Shown here: one piece after another, positions 41,253-50,252 of the stretch
How the letters are laid out: the number at the start of each line of letters is the position of its first letter
How positions within the stretch are numbered: position 1 is the stretch's first letter
Assembly (NCBI GenBank): GCA_011087865.1
Contig: JAALKW010000001.1
Location: forward strand, 1 to 64,000
Source of the DNA: Legionellaceae bacterium
Lineage (GTDB): Bacteria > Pseudomonadota > Gammaproteobacteria > Legionellales > Legionellaceae
Length of the DNA stretch: 64,000 nucleotides
Direction: 5' to 3'
The notes under the pieces: generated by a model
Databases searched by the model: none
What the model was told of the DNA's origin: nothing
What the model saw: the letters and a program-made list of their open reading frames with translations, nothing else
Made by a program: the position numbers and the translations under genes

Positions 41253-41661
41253 CTTAAAAATTAAAGATAATTTATTTATTTTGTTGTCAGATGTGCAGTT
41301 TATCGCAATTCGAGCACAAGGTGCAGGTGGGCAGCATGTAAATAAAACCTCGACAGCAATCCATCTTCGTTTTAATATTGCAGCTTCCTCGCTGCCGGAA
41401 GTGTATAAAACAAGATTATTAAAGCGCAATGATGACCGAATTACATCAGATGGCGTGATTGTTATTAAAGCGCAAAAGTACAAAAATCAAGCGCATAATA
41501 AAAAAGATGCGCTGGAACGTTTGATTCGTTTAATTCAAAAAGCAAATGTAACACAAAAAAAACGAACATCAACAAAGCCCTCTAAAAGTGCAGTGAGAAA
41601 AAGATTAGATCGGAAAACGAAACATGGACGATTAAAAAAACTTCGGCAATCATTAGAGTAA
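41245..41661 (+). CDS. arfB: Alternative ribosome-rescue factor ArfB (YaeJ)
   Basis: A 138-residue codon-independent peptidyl-tRNA hydrolase. The GGQ catalytic motif is in IRAQGAGGQHVNKTSTAIHL, and the core is otherwise that of a release-factor domain III. The long basic C-terminal tail (KRTSTKPSKSAVRKRLDRKT) is the element that enters the empty mRNA channel of stalled ribosomes. Length is normal for ArfB. Confidence 0.95.
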   Translation: MFDLKIKDNLFILLSDVQFIAIRAQGAGGQHVNKTSTAIHLRFNIAASSLPEVYKTRLLKRNDDRITSDGVIVIKAQKYKNQAHNKKDALERLIRLIQKANVTQKKRTSTKPSKSAVRKRLDRKTKHGRLKKLRQSLE

Positions 41662-41676
41662 ATTATTGGAATAAAT

Positions 41677-42123
41677 ATGTTACACGTTGCATTATATCAA
41701 CCTGAAATTCCACCTAATACAGGCAATATTATTCGTTTGTGTGCGAATACAGGAGCACAGCTACATTTAATTCATCCACTTGGGTTTGTTCTGGAAGATA
41801 AACGCATGCGACGAGCGGGTCTTGATTATCATGAGTTTGCATCGGTGTTGCATTATACAGATATGAAAGACTTTCTTGATAAAAATACGCATCGACGCAT
41901 TATTTCGTGTTCCACCAAAGCGACTCAAACACACACTGAGCATGCGTATCAGGCGGATGATATTTTATTATTTGGTCCTGAAACACGCGGTTTGCCTATG
42001 GATATTATTCGTGCGCACGAAGCGGTTCGTATTCCAATGCGACCAGAAAGCCGTAGTTTAAACTTATCGAATGCAGTTGCAATTATTTTATTCGAAGCCT
42101 GGCGGCAACTAGATTTTAATTAA
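41677..42123 (+). CDS. trmL: tRNA (cytidine(34)-2'-O)-methyltransferase
   Basis: A 148-residue SPOUT-class methyltransferase that modifies the wobble ribose of leucine tRNAs. Knot motifs are [35 protein letters not shown] and [20 protein letters not shown]. It is preceded by arfB (15 bases). Its stop overlaps by 4 bases the stop of the convergent SET-domain gene. Confidence 0.95.
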   Translation: MLHVALYQPEIPPNTGNIIRLCANTGAQLHLIHPLGFVLEDKRMRRAGLDYHEFASVLHYTDMKDFLDKNTHRRIISCSTKATQTHTEHAYQADDILLFGPETRGLPMDIIRAHEAVRIPMRPESRSLNLSNAVAIILFEAWRQLDFN

Positions 42124-43307
42124 ATAAAATTGAATGCGGCTGTAGCAATGCTAATGAGCATTGTAATGGTGAATAATCGTTTAAAAAAGTACTGTTTTGC
42201 TGCGTGTATATTTTGGTTTGCCATGGCTTTTAAAATCAGTAAATTTTGCTTTGAATGTAAGAATGGCTTGATGTGCAAACCATAAATCGGTTTATTATTT
42301 TTTTTAAACCGTATACTTTTTTTATTTTGAAAATAGATGCCACCATAATCAATTAATAATTGCTCACCTGCAGCAATATCTTGTTGGGCTTGGAATGCGA
42401 TACAGGTTAAACCCTGTAATTGGTGCCGTGTGCTTTTTAGATTTGCTGAAAGAAATCGATGAGATTTCTTTTTTTGGCTGGGCGCATGATTAACAAAGCG
42501 TGTGATATTGCCTGATAGTAAGGCGTGTGTGTAAAATTTAGATGGTTTTTGATTGACGTTACGAGTAATGCTAAAAGAATAATGTAAATTATCTCCTTTT
42601 TTATGTGTTTGCGTGCCGCAATACACACCAATAAAATCGCCTTTCTTTATATTTTTTCGGCTGAACACACCAAATCCCATGACACTATCAATATAACGCA
42701 ATTCATAAGCATCACATGTTTGTGTCTGATGAAATAATGTTAGTAATTGAGGGTTTGGTGGCAGATAAAGTGTGTCGCCATTTATCTCATCAGGTAAGTT
42801 TTTTAGTGTGATGGTTTGTTTAACGATAAGATCATTTGAGTATTGAAAGTCTGTGCCATAAAGTGTGCTAATTAAATGATTCAGTTGCTCTACAGTAATT
42901 GCTTGTTTTGATTGTTGATGTTTATTGATGGAGAAATATATATTTTCAGGCCGTTTGTTTTTTTGAAAGCTTGCAGATGGTTGTATTTTAAACTCGCATG
43001 CATCCGGCTTGTTTGTATTGATGAGTACAGTACAAATAAAGGTTGTAATATACATGGCCTCTATGAGATTATTGTAGTCATATTGAAATTTTAAATCGGT
43101 CGTCGGCGTATAAGGCTCATCAAAAATAGGATGCGAAAAAATATTTTTGTTTAAGAGTTCTTGTCGTGTGACATGATGATCATCCTCAAGTTTAAAAAGA
43201 CGTGTTTCGACATTAAAACAAATGTGTTGATACGGGTAAGCTGTGTTTTTATGATGATTAGTGAGTGTAATATTAACCAATAGTGTGTCCCGTGTTGATA
43301 GAATCAT
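42120..43307 (-). CDS. SET-domain protein, candidate secreted histone/protein methyltransferase
   Basis: A 395-residue protein. A SET domain lies at about residues 210-322: [20 protein letters not shown] (GxG SAM-binding motif), [10 protein letters not shown] (the N-H motif, with Ala for the usual Ser) and [11 protein letters not shown] (the E-x-x-x-D-Y motif). There is no post-SET Cys cluster. The N-terminal half is unassigned, and the last ~20 residues are hydrophobic ([17 protein letters not shown]). SET enzymes are essentially eukaryotic; in Legionella such proteins (RomA/LegAS4) are injected and methylate host chromatin. Transport and target here are inferred. I prefer ATG 43307; the frame is open to 43403, which would overlap azlC. 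Confidence 0.85.
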   Translation of the reverse strand: MILSTRDTLLVNITLTNHHKNTAYPYQHICFNVETRLFKLEDDHHVTRQELLNKNIFSHPIFDEPYTPTTDLKFQYDYNNLIEAMYITTFICTVLINTNKPDACEFKIQPSASFQKNKRPENIYFSINKHQQSKQAITVEQLNHLISTLYGTDFQYSNDLIVKQTITLKNLPDEINGDTLYLPPNPQLLTLFHQTQTCDAYELRYIDSVMGFGVFSRKNIKKGDFIGVYCGTQTHKKGDNLHYSFSITRNVNQKPSKFYTHALLSGNITRFVNHAPSQKKKSHRFLSANLKSTRHQLQGLTCIAFQAQQDIAAGEQLLIDYGGIYFQNKKSIRFKKNNKPIYGLHIKPFLHSKQNLLILKAMANQNIHAAKQYFFKRLFTITMLISIATAAFNFI

Positions 43308-43359
43308 GATGCTAGGGGTTTTTAATATACGTGAATAATTTAAGTAAGGAAAATGATTT

Positions 43360-44061
43360 GTGAGCTTAAGTCCAGAGTTAAAACAAGCATTTAAAATCAG
43401 CATGCCGAGTCTTTTTGCTTATTTTCCTTTGGGCATGGTATTTACGATTTTATGGTTAAAAGCAGGGTTTCCTGCGTATTGGGCGCCTATTATGAGTGTT
43501 TTTGCATTTGCAGGTGCCGTTCAGCTCGTGGCTTTGTCTATGATGCAAGAACATGCCAGTGTGATTGCAATTTTGCTTGCGGTGAGTTTTATTGCCTCTC
43601 GTAATCTTTTTTATGGCTTAAGTCTAATAGAGCGCTATCAAGATAAACCTAAATTAACAAAGGCTTTCTTAATTTTTGGATTGGTTGATGCAACGTACGG
43701 TATGTTAATGGTTAATCCAGAAAAGCCCGGACGAGATGATACAGCGTTTTGTTTTTATGTGACGTTATGGCCATATATTTATTGGATGTTAGGTACTTTT
43801 TCGGGTTTGTTTTTATTTTCTTTTATGTCGGAGATAAAAGGCCTAGATTTTATGTTAACAAGCTTTTTTATGGTGTTGGTGATTGATTATTATTTGGTTA
43901 GTCGTGATAAATTGAGCTTGATAATGCCCGTGGCTTTTGCGTGTTTTAGCTTTTTAATTTTTCCAAAGCAATATTTATTGTTGTCTATTATTTTATCAGC
44001 AATATTTATTTATATGAGTGAAACACATCAAGCAAATCAAATAAAAGGTGATGGGCAATGA
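43360..44061 (+). CDS. azlC: AzlC-family branched-chain amino acid exporter, large subunit
   Basis: A 233-residue membrane protein with several hydrophobic helices. The family pattern is seen in the start FKISMPSLFAYFPLGMVFTI, in WAPIMSVFAFAGAVQLVALS and in SFIASRNLFYGLSLIERY. AzlC and AzlD form an exporter of branched-chain or related amino acids. The start is GTG 43360 with AAGGA upstream. It overlaps azlD by 4 bases. Confidence 0.9.
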   Translation: MSLSPELKQAFKISMPSLFAYFPLGMVFTILWLKAGFPAYWAPIMSVFAFAGAVQLVALSMMQEHASVIAILLAVSFIASRNLFYGLSLIERYQDKPKLTKAFLIFGLVDATYGMLMVNPEKPGRDDTAFCFYVTLWPYIYWMLGTFSGLFLFSFMSEIKGLDFMLTSFFMVLVIDYYLVSRDKLSLIMPVAFACFSFLIFPKQYLLLSIILSAIFIYMSETHQANQIKGDGQ

Positions 44062-44378
44062 ATGCTTATATTTTGACGATTGTTGTGAGTTTGTTTTGTT
44101 TAACCATGCTAACGCGCTCATTTCCTTTTTTATTCTCTGAAAAACTAGCAGGCAATACCATGATGAAGGTTGTGGGTAAGCGGCTCACAGCTTATATCAT
44201 GATGTTGTTGGTTATTTATGAAATTAATCCTGTATCTTTTAATGCTTATCCCTATGGACTACCTGCCATGTTGAGCTTGCTCCTGGTGATATTAGTCCAC
44301 TTATTATTACGTAAGCCGTTACTCAGTATGCTGTTCGGTACACTCAGCTTTATCTTGCTTAATTTACACTATACTTAG
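44058..44378 (+). CDS. azlD: AzlD-family small transporter subunit
   Basis: A 106-residue protein with three or four membrane helices: TIVVSLFCLTMLTRSFPFLF, then GKRLTAYIMMLLVIYEIN and two helices to the end. TRSFPFLF is the hallmark T-R-x-x-P-F of AzlD. It partners with AzlC, to which it is translationally coupled. Confidence 0.9.
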   Translation: MNAYILTIVVSLFCLTMLTRSFPFLFSEKLAGNTMMKVVGKRLTAYIMMLLVIYEINPVSFNAYPYGLPAMLSLLLVILVHLLLRKPLLSMLFGTLSFILLNLHYT

Positions 44379-44417
44379 TAATAACCAGCTGTTTATTGAG
44401 GATGACAAGGGGGCTTT

Positions 44418-44711
44418 ATGAAAGCGTCAGCTTTAGAGCAAGAAGTGGCTGCTTTGCGTCAGGAAGTCGAACGATTACGTCAAAAAAAATCAAAGCTTGC
44501 TCCTCCCAAAAACGCTAAAACAAAAGCCAAAGCCAAACAAAAATCTGAAACGCAGGTTCCATCAGAAGCTGAAATAAAAAAAATATTAACAGACGCTTTA
44601 TCGCAAATTAAAAATGATTATGAAAATCTCTCACCTGTGACCGCATTGCTACTATTTGCTCTAGGTGCGCTGCTTGGCAGTTCGCTGACAAAAAATAAAG
44701 GAGGGCGGTAA
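44418..44711 (+). CDS. Small tail-anchored protein, ElaB/YqjD-like layout
   Basis: A 97-residue protein with an N-terminal heptad coiled coil (LEQEVAALRQEVERLRQKK), a Lys/Ala-rich middle and a C-terminal membrane segment (LSPVTALLLFALGALLGSSL) ending in a basic tail. This resembles ElaB/YqjD/DUF883 proteins, which tether ribosomes or membranes in stationary phase, but similarity is of design rather than clear motif. It abuts the next gene by one base, so the two are likely partners. Confidence 0.7.
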   Translation: MKASALEQEVAALRQEVERLRQKKSKLAPPKNAKTKAKAKQKSETQVPSEAEIKKILTDALSQIKNDYENLSPVTALLLFALGALLGSSLTKNKGGR

Positions 44712-45181
44712 TGGATGATAACTTTGAAGCAAAGCTACAGCTTTATCTGCGTAGTGAGCGAGCGATGTTGGATATTTTTATACGTGATAAGTCACGTCAA
44801 TTATTATTTTTATTCATGAGCTTGATGGCTTTATTAACTGCTTGGATTATGTTTGATATTGCTGTTTTTTTTACATTGGGTGCTTATTTTACAGTAAAAA
44901 TGACCACTTTTATTTTAGCGGCTGCAAATGTTTTACTTTTTTTAATATTCATATGCTGTTCAAAACGAAGAAAGCATCAAAAAGAAGTGGAGGCCTTACA
45001 AGATATTCGAGATTTTGCAAAACATGAAGTAACCAAAGATTTAAAAGTAGTTAAAAATGAAGTGGTAGATATGACGCATTCAGTTGGGGGTGTGGTACGT
45101 GATGTTTCTTCTGTTTTAAATGGTGAGTTATTAGGGCTCACGCGTTTAATAACGATGATAAGAGGTTTAATTAAACCATGA
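44711..45181 (+). CDS. Small membrane protein, YqjE-like layout
   Basis: A 156-residue protein with two membrane helices close together (LLFLFMSLMALLTAWIMFDI and TTFILAAANVLLFLIFICC) and amphipathic ends. This two-helix hairpin preceded by a helical N-terminus is like the YqjE / phage-holin-III-like proteins that accompany YqjD, but the match is loose. The gene shares one base with its upstream neighbour. The next gene is convergent, 24 bases away. Confidence 0.65.
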   Translation: MDDNFEAKLQLYLRSERAMLDIFIRDKSRQLLFLFMSLMALLTAWIMFDIAVFFTLGAYFTVKMTTFILAAANVLLFLIFICCSKRRKHQKEVEALQDIRDFAKHEVTKDLKVVKNEVVDMTHSVGGVVRDVSSVLNGELLGLTRLITMIRGLIKP

Positions 45182-45205
45182 TGTATAATGTATAATGTTT
45201 GGCCT

Positions 45206-47278
45206 CTATTTCAAACTGAGTTGAGAGGATGGTTGGGTTTCATAAAACTGTTCTATATATTCAACCAGTAATGCAATATCTGGAGGCGTTGTATCTCCGG
45301 TATGTTTTTTTACGGTTTCTTTAAAGGCGCTATATAGTCGTTCTGCAGGGTGATGAAGAAATGCCATCAATGCAATGCTGATGTCGCGATGTTGTTCAGA
45401 TAAATTCCTAGATGTTATGCTTAACTTTTCTAAGCTATAACTATAAAAATCAGGGTCGAGTTTTTTAGGGGTACTTTTTGCTTGATAAGCGACTAATTTT
45501 GTATGCTCTTTTGTCAGGGTTTCTATGCGTTGTTCGGTGAGAAATTGTAAGCCTTCTTTATGAAAAAATTGTCTGGAAAAGTCTGGAGTGCACAGGATAT
45601 CTTGTGCGATAACATGATGTGGTACAGCTTCGTTTAATACGGATCGCTCGCTTTCTGTCAGAGAGATGTGTTGTTCGTAAATCATAGCGCTAATAATATC
45701 AGCAATCTCGATTTCTTTGTGAGCATCAAACGCTTTTTTGATGAGAGGTAGTTTTGATATTTTTAAAGTAATCTCTGCCCACAGGGCACTGCCAAGCTCT
45801 AATTTTAGATTTTGCATTTTATCCAGCGTCATAGGAGGCATTAAAATACTTTTATCTACTATTTGTGCTGCGTATGGTTCAAGTATGAGATAAAAATTTT
45901 CTGAATCTAAAGCGTAATTTTGTACTAAGAAAATAGTGTTTAAATCATGTTTTTTTAGATCGATGGACTCAAAGAAATCTGTAATGGATTGTTGTGTTTT
46001 TAAAGGGAGATTTTCCTGAAGGGCTTTGATTTTTTTCTCTACTGCTAATCGGCTAATTTTTAGAGGTTCTACATCTTGAGGTGTCAAGCGAGGTGCTGTT
46101 AATTCGAGTCGTTTAATAGCACATAAAACACGATACGCTTTTATGAGTGCCACGCTATTTTGATTAATTTTTTCAGCATAGTCTTGCTTGCTTTCAATAA
46201 ATTGATCAAGCATTGTTTTTTTAAGTCTTAATTTTTCAATGATAAGTTCTGTTTTTTTGATTTTTTCTGAGAGTAAACCCAGCATCATTTGCGTATTGAT
46301 AGATAATAGTTTTTCTTTAGGCAGTAAAGCATGTACTTGTGGGGAAGCTGCACCTACATCATATAATAGGTTTGCGAGTGGGGCAGGATAAGTTTTTAAC
46401 GTTAAAGTGCTTTTTAAGCGTTTTAATGTCACTTTGCTTGGGGTGGTTAAAAAACCAAGCAATGCTTGTTTAATCTGGTTCGGTGTCTGGTTTTCGTCGG
46501 TAAGGGGTACTTCGAGTGAGCAGCGTTCCATGAGGGCATGTTTTGTATGGCTCTCTTGAAAGGCTATTGTACTTTCTAAATGTTCTTGCTCTGTTTTGAG
46601 TGTTTTTAAAGAAGGTAAAACTTCGAGTTCATGCTCTAAAATGTTCGCATCAGATTGTAGTGTTTTTATTTCGCTCTTGGTTGTTTCTAGCGTATCAAAT
46701 AGGTAACTTAATAATTGGTCATACGTGTCTTTTTTCCATTGATGGGCCATTTCTGCTTTTTCTATTTTTGTTTGGTCCATACTGAGAAAACTTAAAATGG
46801 CATCTAGAAAAATAAAAAACCAGTGTTGGTGTGTTAATCCATATAGGGTGGCTTTGGTTTCATCGACTTCATTTTTAATCAAATCTAAATGTACATGACT
46901 AATTTTTAGCCCTTGTTCATCGACGGTGATTGCACCTGAAGCAACTGCTCCTGCGTAAATAAGCGCCGCTTTCTTTGTTTTTTTGTGATCTAGATGTTCT
47001 GCATTTTCATTTATTTTTTCTTGCATTTGCTGGATGGCTTGTTGTGTCTCTTTATTTCGGAGCAATAATATTTGTGCGGATTCCAATGCAATTGCTTCTT
47101 CTAAATCATGTTTTTCAGCAAGCATTTTATCTAAAGTTGGATTGCTTGTTTTTTTTGTTTTAAATAAACGAGGCGTAGGGGTATTTTTTTTGGCGAGGGT
47201 AATTTTTTCTTCTAATAAAGCCAATTCAGCTTTGTGTGCATCTAATTTTGAAGTGGTATGTTCTTGTTTATCATGCAT
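45206..47278 (-). CDS. Coiled-coil protein of unknown function (690 residues)
   Basis: I do not recognise this protein. It is highly charged and mostly helical. Long heptad-type stretches cover residues ~1-110 (EHTTSKLDAHKAELALLEEK), ~190-260 and ~330-430, and there is no signal peptide. One hydrophobic patch (HQHWFFIFLDAILSFLSM) at ~150-167 may be membrane-associated. Its size, coiled coils and lack of domains, in a run of similar minus-strand genes, suggest a host-directed or lineage-specific protein; this is inference. The promoter-side gap to the next gene is 160 bases. Confidence 0.72.
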   Translation of the reverse strand: MHDKQEHTTSKLDAHKAELALLEEKITLAKKNTPTPRLFKTKKTSNPTLDKMLAEKHDLEEAIALESAQILLLRNKETQQAIQQMQEKINENAEHLDHKKTKKAALIYAGAVASGAITVDEQGLKISHVHLDLIKNEVDETKATLYGLTHQHWFFIFLDAILSFLSMDQTKIEKAEMAHQWKKDTYDQLLSYLFDTLETTKSEIKTLQSDANILEHELEVLPSLKTLKTEQEHLESTIAFQESHTKHALMERCSLEVPLTDENQTPNQIKQALLGFLTTPSKVTLKRLKSTLTLKTYPAPLANLLYDVGAASPQVHALLPKEKLLSINTQMMLGLLSEKIKKTELIIEKLRLKKTMLDQFIESKQDYAEKINQNSVALIKAYRVLCAIKRLELTAPRLTPQDVEPLKISRLAVEKKIKALQENLPLKTQQSITDFFESIDLKKHDLNTIFLVQNYALDSENFYLILEPYAAQIVDKSILMPPMTLDKMQNLKLELGSALWAEITLKISKLPLIKKAFDAHKEIEIADIISAMIYEQHISLTESERSVLNEAVPHHVIAQDILCTPDFSRQFFHKEGLQFLTEQRIETLTKEHTKLVAYQAKSTPKKLDPDFYSYSLEKLSITSRNLSEQHRDISIALMAFLHHPAERLYSAFKETVKKHTGDTTPPDIALLVEYIEQFYETQPSSQLSLK

Positions 47279-47438
47279 ATAGAAAGCCCCTGAATAGATC
47301 TATTTGCGTAATAATTGCAGTATAGCGCTTATTTTGGGTTTTGTGCAATAAAAGTTCAAATCGTTGGGTTTATTCAAGATTACTTTATGGGTTTCACCCC
47401 AAAGTTGCTTCATTTGGGGTGGGGTAAGTGCACGAGAT

Positions 47439-48419
47439 TTAGATATCAGCTCTGGGTGTTGTTTTATTTATTTCAGAAGGTTCCTGAGAGCCATCAAAAA
47501 AACGAACTGACGGACTGCTTGGTGTCTGTCTTGCTAAATCGCTTTTTGCTTCTGCCATGATTGCATCTGATTCGAGTCTCCTGTTTCTTGTTGCGTTGAT
47601 GAATTCGGTGGTTGTTACGCTTGTTTCTTGGCTCTCTAAATGATGGCTTAATAATTGGATTAACGTATTGAGGTGCGTGAGGCGCTCCTGATAATTTACT
47701 TCTGTGGATGCCATTTGTACCCCAGATGCTTCAAGTGCATCGAGTGTTGTATTTAATCTTGGTAGGGTGGTACGGAGGAGCGTATTTGATTCTATGCCTA
47801 GCGCGTGATGTATTTGGTTGAGAATATGAATGATTTCCTGGCTATTTTCTTGTGTACTCTGTGTTGCAGCGCTTAGGGCACGAATGAGCGGGTCTAGAGT
47901 TATGTTTGTATTTTCAAATACAGTGTTCGCATTGTCGAAGCGTTCATTTTGCGCTTCAAGCACATCGACTTCGTCATCTAGTGTTTCATTGAGGTGCGCT
48001 GCTTCGGCAGATAGTAGGTTTAATAGCGTCCGTGTGTTTGTCAGCGCATCAATAGATTCTGTTAAAGTGTCTTCAAGTAAATGAAGAGAGTTTGTATTTA
48101 AGCTGTGTGCATTGTAATGGTTATTTAAAAAAAAGGCCCCCATAAAATAAATTCCGGCTATTGGCAGTAAGAGTAGCGTCGGCAGAAATAAGAGAGTGGT
48201 GATGAGATATGAGGCCGTCATAAAGGCCATATCAACCAGTATTTGCTTCCACCAGGATAGTCCGCCATAGTAACCAGATAGTGAGGTTAAATAGCTTTTA
48301 TAGCCTCTATTTTCTGCTTCGATATTTTCACGTAACACCCGAATGTGCTCATTCTGGGTTGCTACGCGTTGAAGTAATTCAGAGGCTGTTGGTTGTTGCA
48401 CTGTTTCGTTGTTCATCAT
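47439..48419 (-). CDS. Coiled-coil membrane protein of unknown function (326 residues)
   Basis: No family recognised. Residues ~1-45 are helical; two adjacent membrane segments follow (MAFMTASYLITTLLFLPTLL, then LLPIAGIYFMGAFFLN). A long coiled coil from ~100 to 285 has heptads such as LTESIDALTNTRTLLNLLSA. The C-terminus is polar and Ser/Pro-rich. AAGGAG is present nine bases before ATG 48419, which confirms a 41-base overlap with the upstream gene. This architecture (hairpin in the membrane, coiled coil outside) recurs in the neighbour. Confidence 0.72.
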   Translation of the reverse strand: MMNNETVQQPTASELLQRVATQNEHIRVLRENIEAENRGYKSYLTSLSGYYGGLSWWKQILVDMAFMTASYLITTLLFLPTLLLLPIAGIYFMGAFFLNNHYNAHSLNTNSLHLLEDTLTESIDALTNTRTLLNLLSAEAAHLNETLDDEVDVLEAQNERFDNANTVFENTNITLDPLIRALSAATQSTQENSQEIIHILNQIHHALGIESNTLLRTTLPRLNTTLDALEASGVQMASTEVNYQERLTHLNTLIQLLSHHLESQETSVTTTEFINATRNRRLESDAIMAEAKSDLARQTPSSPSVRFFDGSQEPSEINKTTPRADI

Positions 48420-49209
48420 TTGATGTTTCTCCTTCTGGGTTTTGTGTATTCATTTGTCTTTGTGTACCACGAAGTGTTTCAGCGTAAATTCTGAGCATTC
48501 TAGTGGCTTCTTGATAACGTTCTGTGACGGTGTTGAGTTCTTGTTGCAGCATTTGATTGTCCTGAGTCTCGTTCGGCGCTGCTCTTTCTAGCTCATTTTG
48601 TAAGCGTGTTATTTCGGTTTGGTGGTTCGCTTCATTTGTGCTGAGGCTATGCCTTAAGGTATCAAACTGATGGATTGTTTCAGCCAGTCTTTCTTCAGTT
48701 AAATGGAGTGCTTCAGTGGCTTCTGTCAGATGATGATTGATGGTGCTTGATTGCTCTCTTAGTGTGTTTAACTCAGCATTCAACGTAGTGAGCATCATTT
48801 CTGCTGTCTGGTTTGCTTCGTTTAGTGTGTTGATTGCTGCATTAAGCCTATTGATTTCTGTTTGCATGTCAGTATTTTGTGCTTCAAGCCGTCTTGTTTC
48901 TGTATTTATCTGTGTTTGTGTTTCATGGGTTACTTCAACAGTCGTTTCAATGGTTTGGACAGAGGTTTGAACGGCTTCTTCTGCTGCTTCTCTCGTTGTC
49001 CTCATGGTTTCTCGTTCTGTCTCGAGGGCTGCGTCGTAAATGGCTCTGTTTCTTGCTAAAGGAGGTAGATTGTTATTGGAGATAAGTGTCGCAATCCCTC
49101 TCATACTTAAAGAAGCACTAAAAGAAGAAAGAAGAACGGTAAAAATCGACGTACCTGTTGTTCCGGTGCCTAAAGTAGCAGCAAAACCTAAAATAAGAGG
49201 GAAGGGCAT
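48379..49209 (-). CDS. Coiled-coil protein with N-terminal hydrophobic segment (276 residues)
   Basis: No family recognised. The first ~45 residues are hydrophobic (PLILGFAATLGTGTTGTSIF and following) and could be a membrane anchor. Residues ~55-255 are an almost unbroken Glu/Thr/Gln-rich coiled coil (TRRLEAQNTDMQTEINRLNA). Its 3' end overlaps the next gene by 41 bases, so the pair is translationally coupled. Codon and residue composition resemble the 326-residue neighbour, and a common origin is possible. Role unknown; candidate effector or envelope filament. Confidence 0.72.
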   Translation of the reverse strand: MPFPLILGFAATLGTGTTGTSIFTVLLSSFSASLSMRGIATLISNNNLPPLARNRAIYDAALETERETMRTTREAAEEAVQTSVQTIETTVEVTHETQTQINTETRRLEAQNTDMQTEINRLNAAINTLNEANQTAEMMLTTLNAELNTLREQSSTINHHLTEATEALHLTEERLAETIHQFDTLRHSLSTNEANHQTEITRLQNELERAAPNETQDNQMLQQELNTVTERYQEATRMLRIYAETLRGTQRQMNTQNPEGETSNDEQRNSATTNSL

Positions 49210-49253
49210 TGGGGTATCCTTATTTGATCGTGATTGATTTTAATTAAATATGA

Positions 49254-50045
49254 TTAAATATTTGGTGAAGTAAAGGCTTCATCCTGATGAGTATCATCTG
49301 GTGTATTCGGTTCCGCAAAGAATCGCCAGGTATGATATATCGAAGCTGAAGCTGTCATGCTGCCGCCGATGGCATAGGTCGTTGTGGCTGAAAGCGCTGA
49401 AAACCCAGCACTGGGTAGCGCTAATGCGACAAGACCTAAGACGAGTACAATAGCCATCAATGTATTGATTTCGCTGCGCATCATGAATTGAAATAGAGCA
49501 TTTGAATAAGAATAAGGATCTGCAAAGGACAGGTTTAATTGATTTTCAATGCATGATTCAAATGCTTGTTGCGTTTGTGTCTTTGTTGCTTCTTCAAATA
49601 AAATAAATGCGATGCAGTAGGCTTTGATATAATCGGTTTTAGCTGTATCAAGTACTGCTGGGTTTTCATGAAAGATTTCATTGTGTAGATTGATTCGGGT
49701 TGCTTCATGTGCGCGTGTTGTTTGCGCAAGCCCTACCCATCTGACTGGGGCTCGAGATGGTACGATACCGATAGCGCGTTCGTATTCAGCTCTTGATGCT
49801 CTTAATTGCGCGGCTGTTTTTTCTCGGTGACGTGCATACTCATAATCACTATTAACAAGATCTAGCAAATGATGGGCGGCAATACATCCTGCAATGTCTC
49901 CGTTTTGAGGCAGCTTTGAGTATGCTATTTCATAAGCAAAAAATCGGGCAAAGCGATTTGATTTTTCTGTAAGAGATAAACCCGAGGTATCAAGATGTAA
50001 GGTATACGCTTTTTGAGCGTACGTTTTTATTTTCGTGCGTTCCAT
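49254..50045 (-). CDS. Unknown protein with C-terminal membrane hairpin (263 residues)
   Basis: No family recognised. The N-terminal ~180 residues are helical and soluble (TYAQKAYTLHLDTSGLSLTE, AHHLLDLVNSDYEYARHREK). Near the C-terminus are two hydrophobic segments (NTLMAIVLVLGLVALALPSA and TTYAIGGSMTASASIYHTW), then a short acidic tail. I start at ATG 50045 because AAGGAAG lies seven bases upstream; the frame stays open to 50138. It is 44 bases upstream of the coiled-coil pair on the same strand and could head their operon. Tail-hairpin proteins of this type occur among Legionellales effectors, but nothing here proves secretion. Confidence 0.7.
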   Translation of the reverse strand: MERTKIKTYAQKAYTLHLDTSGLSLTEKSNRFARFFAYEIAYSKLPQNGDIAGCIAAHHLLDLVNSDYEYARHREKTAAQLRASRAEYERAIGIVPSRAPVRWVGLAQTTRAHEATRINLHNEIFHENPAVLDTAKTDYIKAYCIAFILFEEATKTQTQQAFESCIENQLNLSFADPYSYSNALFQFMMRSEINTLMAIVLVLGLVALALPSAGFSALSATTTYAIGGSMTASASIYHTWRFFAEPNTPDDTHQDEAFTSPNI

Positions 50046-50252
50046 CACCACTTCCTTGTTTAGCCAACGCGGCATTTTATAAGAGAAAGGACTCATTCCA
50101 TTCATGGGCATCATAAAACAAATTCGGATTAAAAACACCCATTAAATGATTTTTTTTTGATGATGTTATATTTTAAGCACGCGCTATGATTTTATTTGGT
50201 TATCACAAATGCTTGTAGGTGCTTGGTAATCGAGCATGATTATACGGTGAAA

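Noticed and set aside
45181-45240. Duplicate of the tRNA-Phe 3' end marking an integration boundary
   Set aside because: I compared the bases near the far end of the island with the tRNA end and found no convincing match beyond a few bases.
46600-47282. Plus-strand open frames opposite the 690-residue coiled-coil gene
   Set aside because: Their Phe/Leu-rich translation is the usual antisense of Lys/Glu-rich coiled coil; none has supporting signals.
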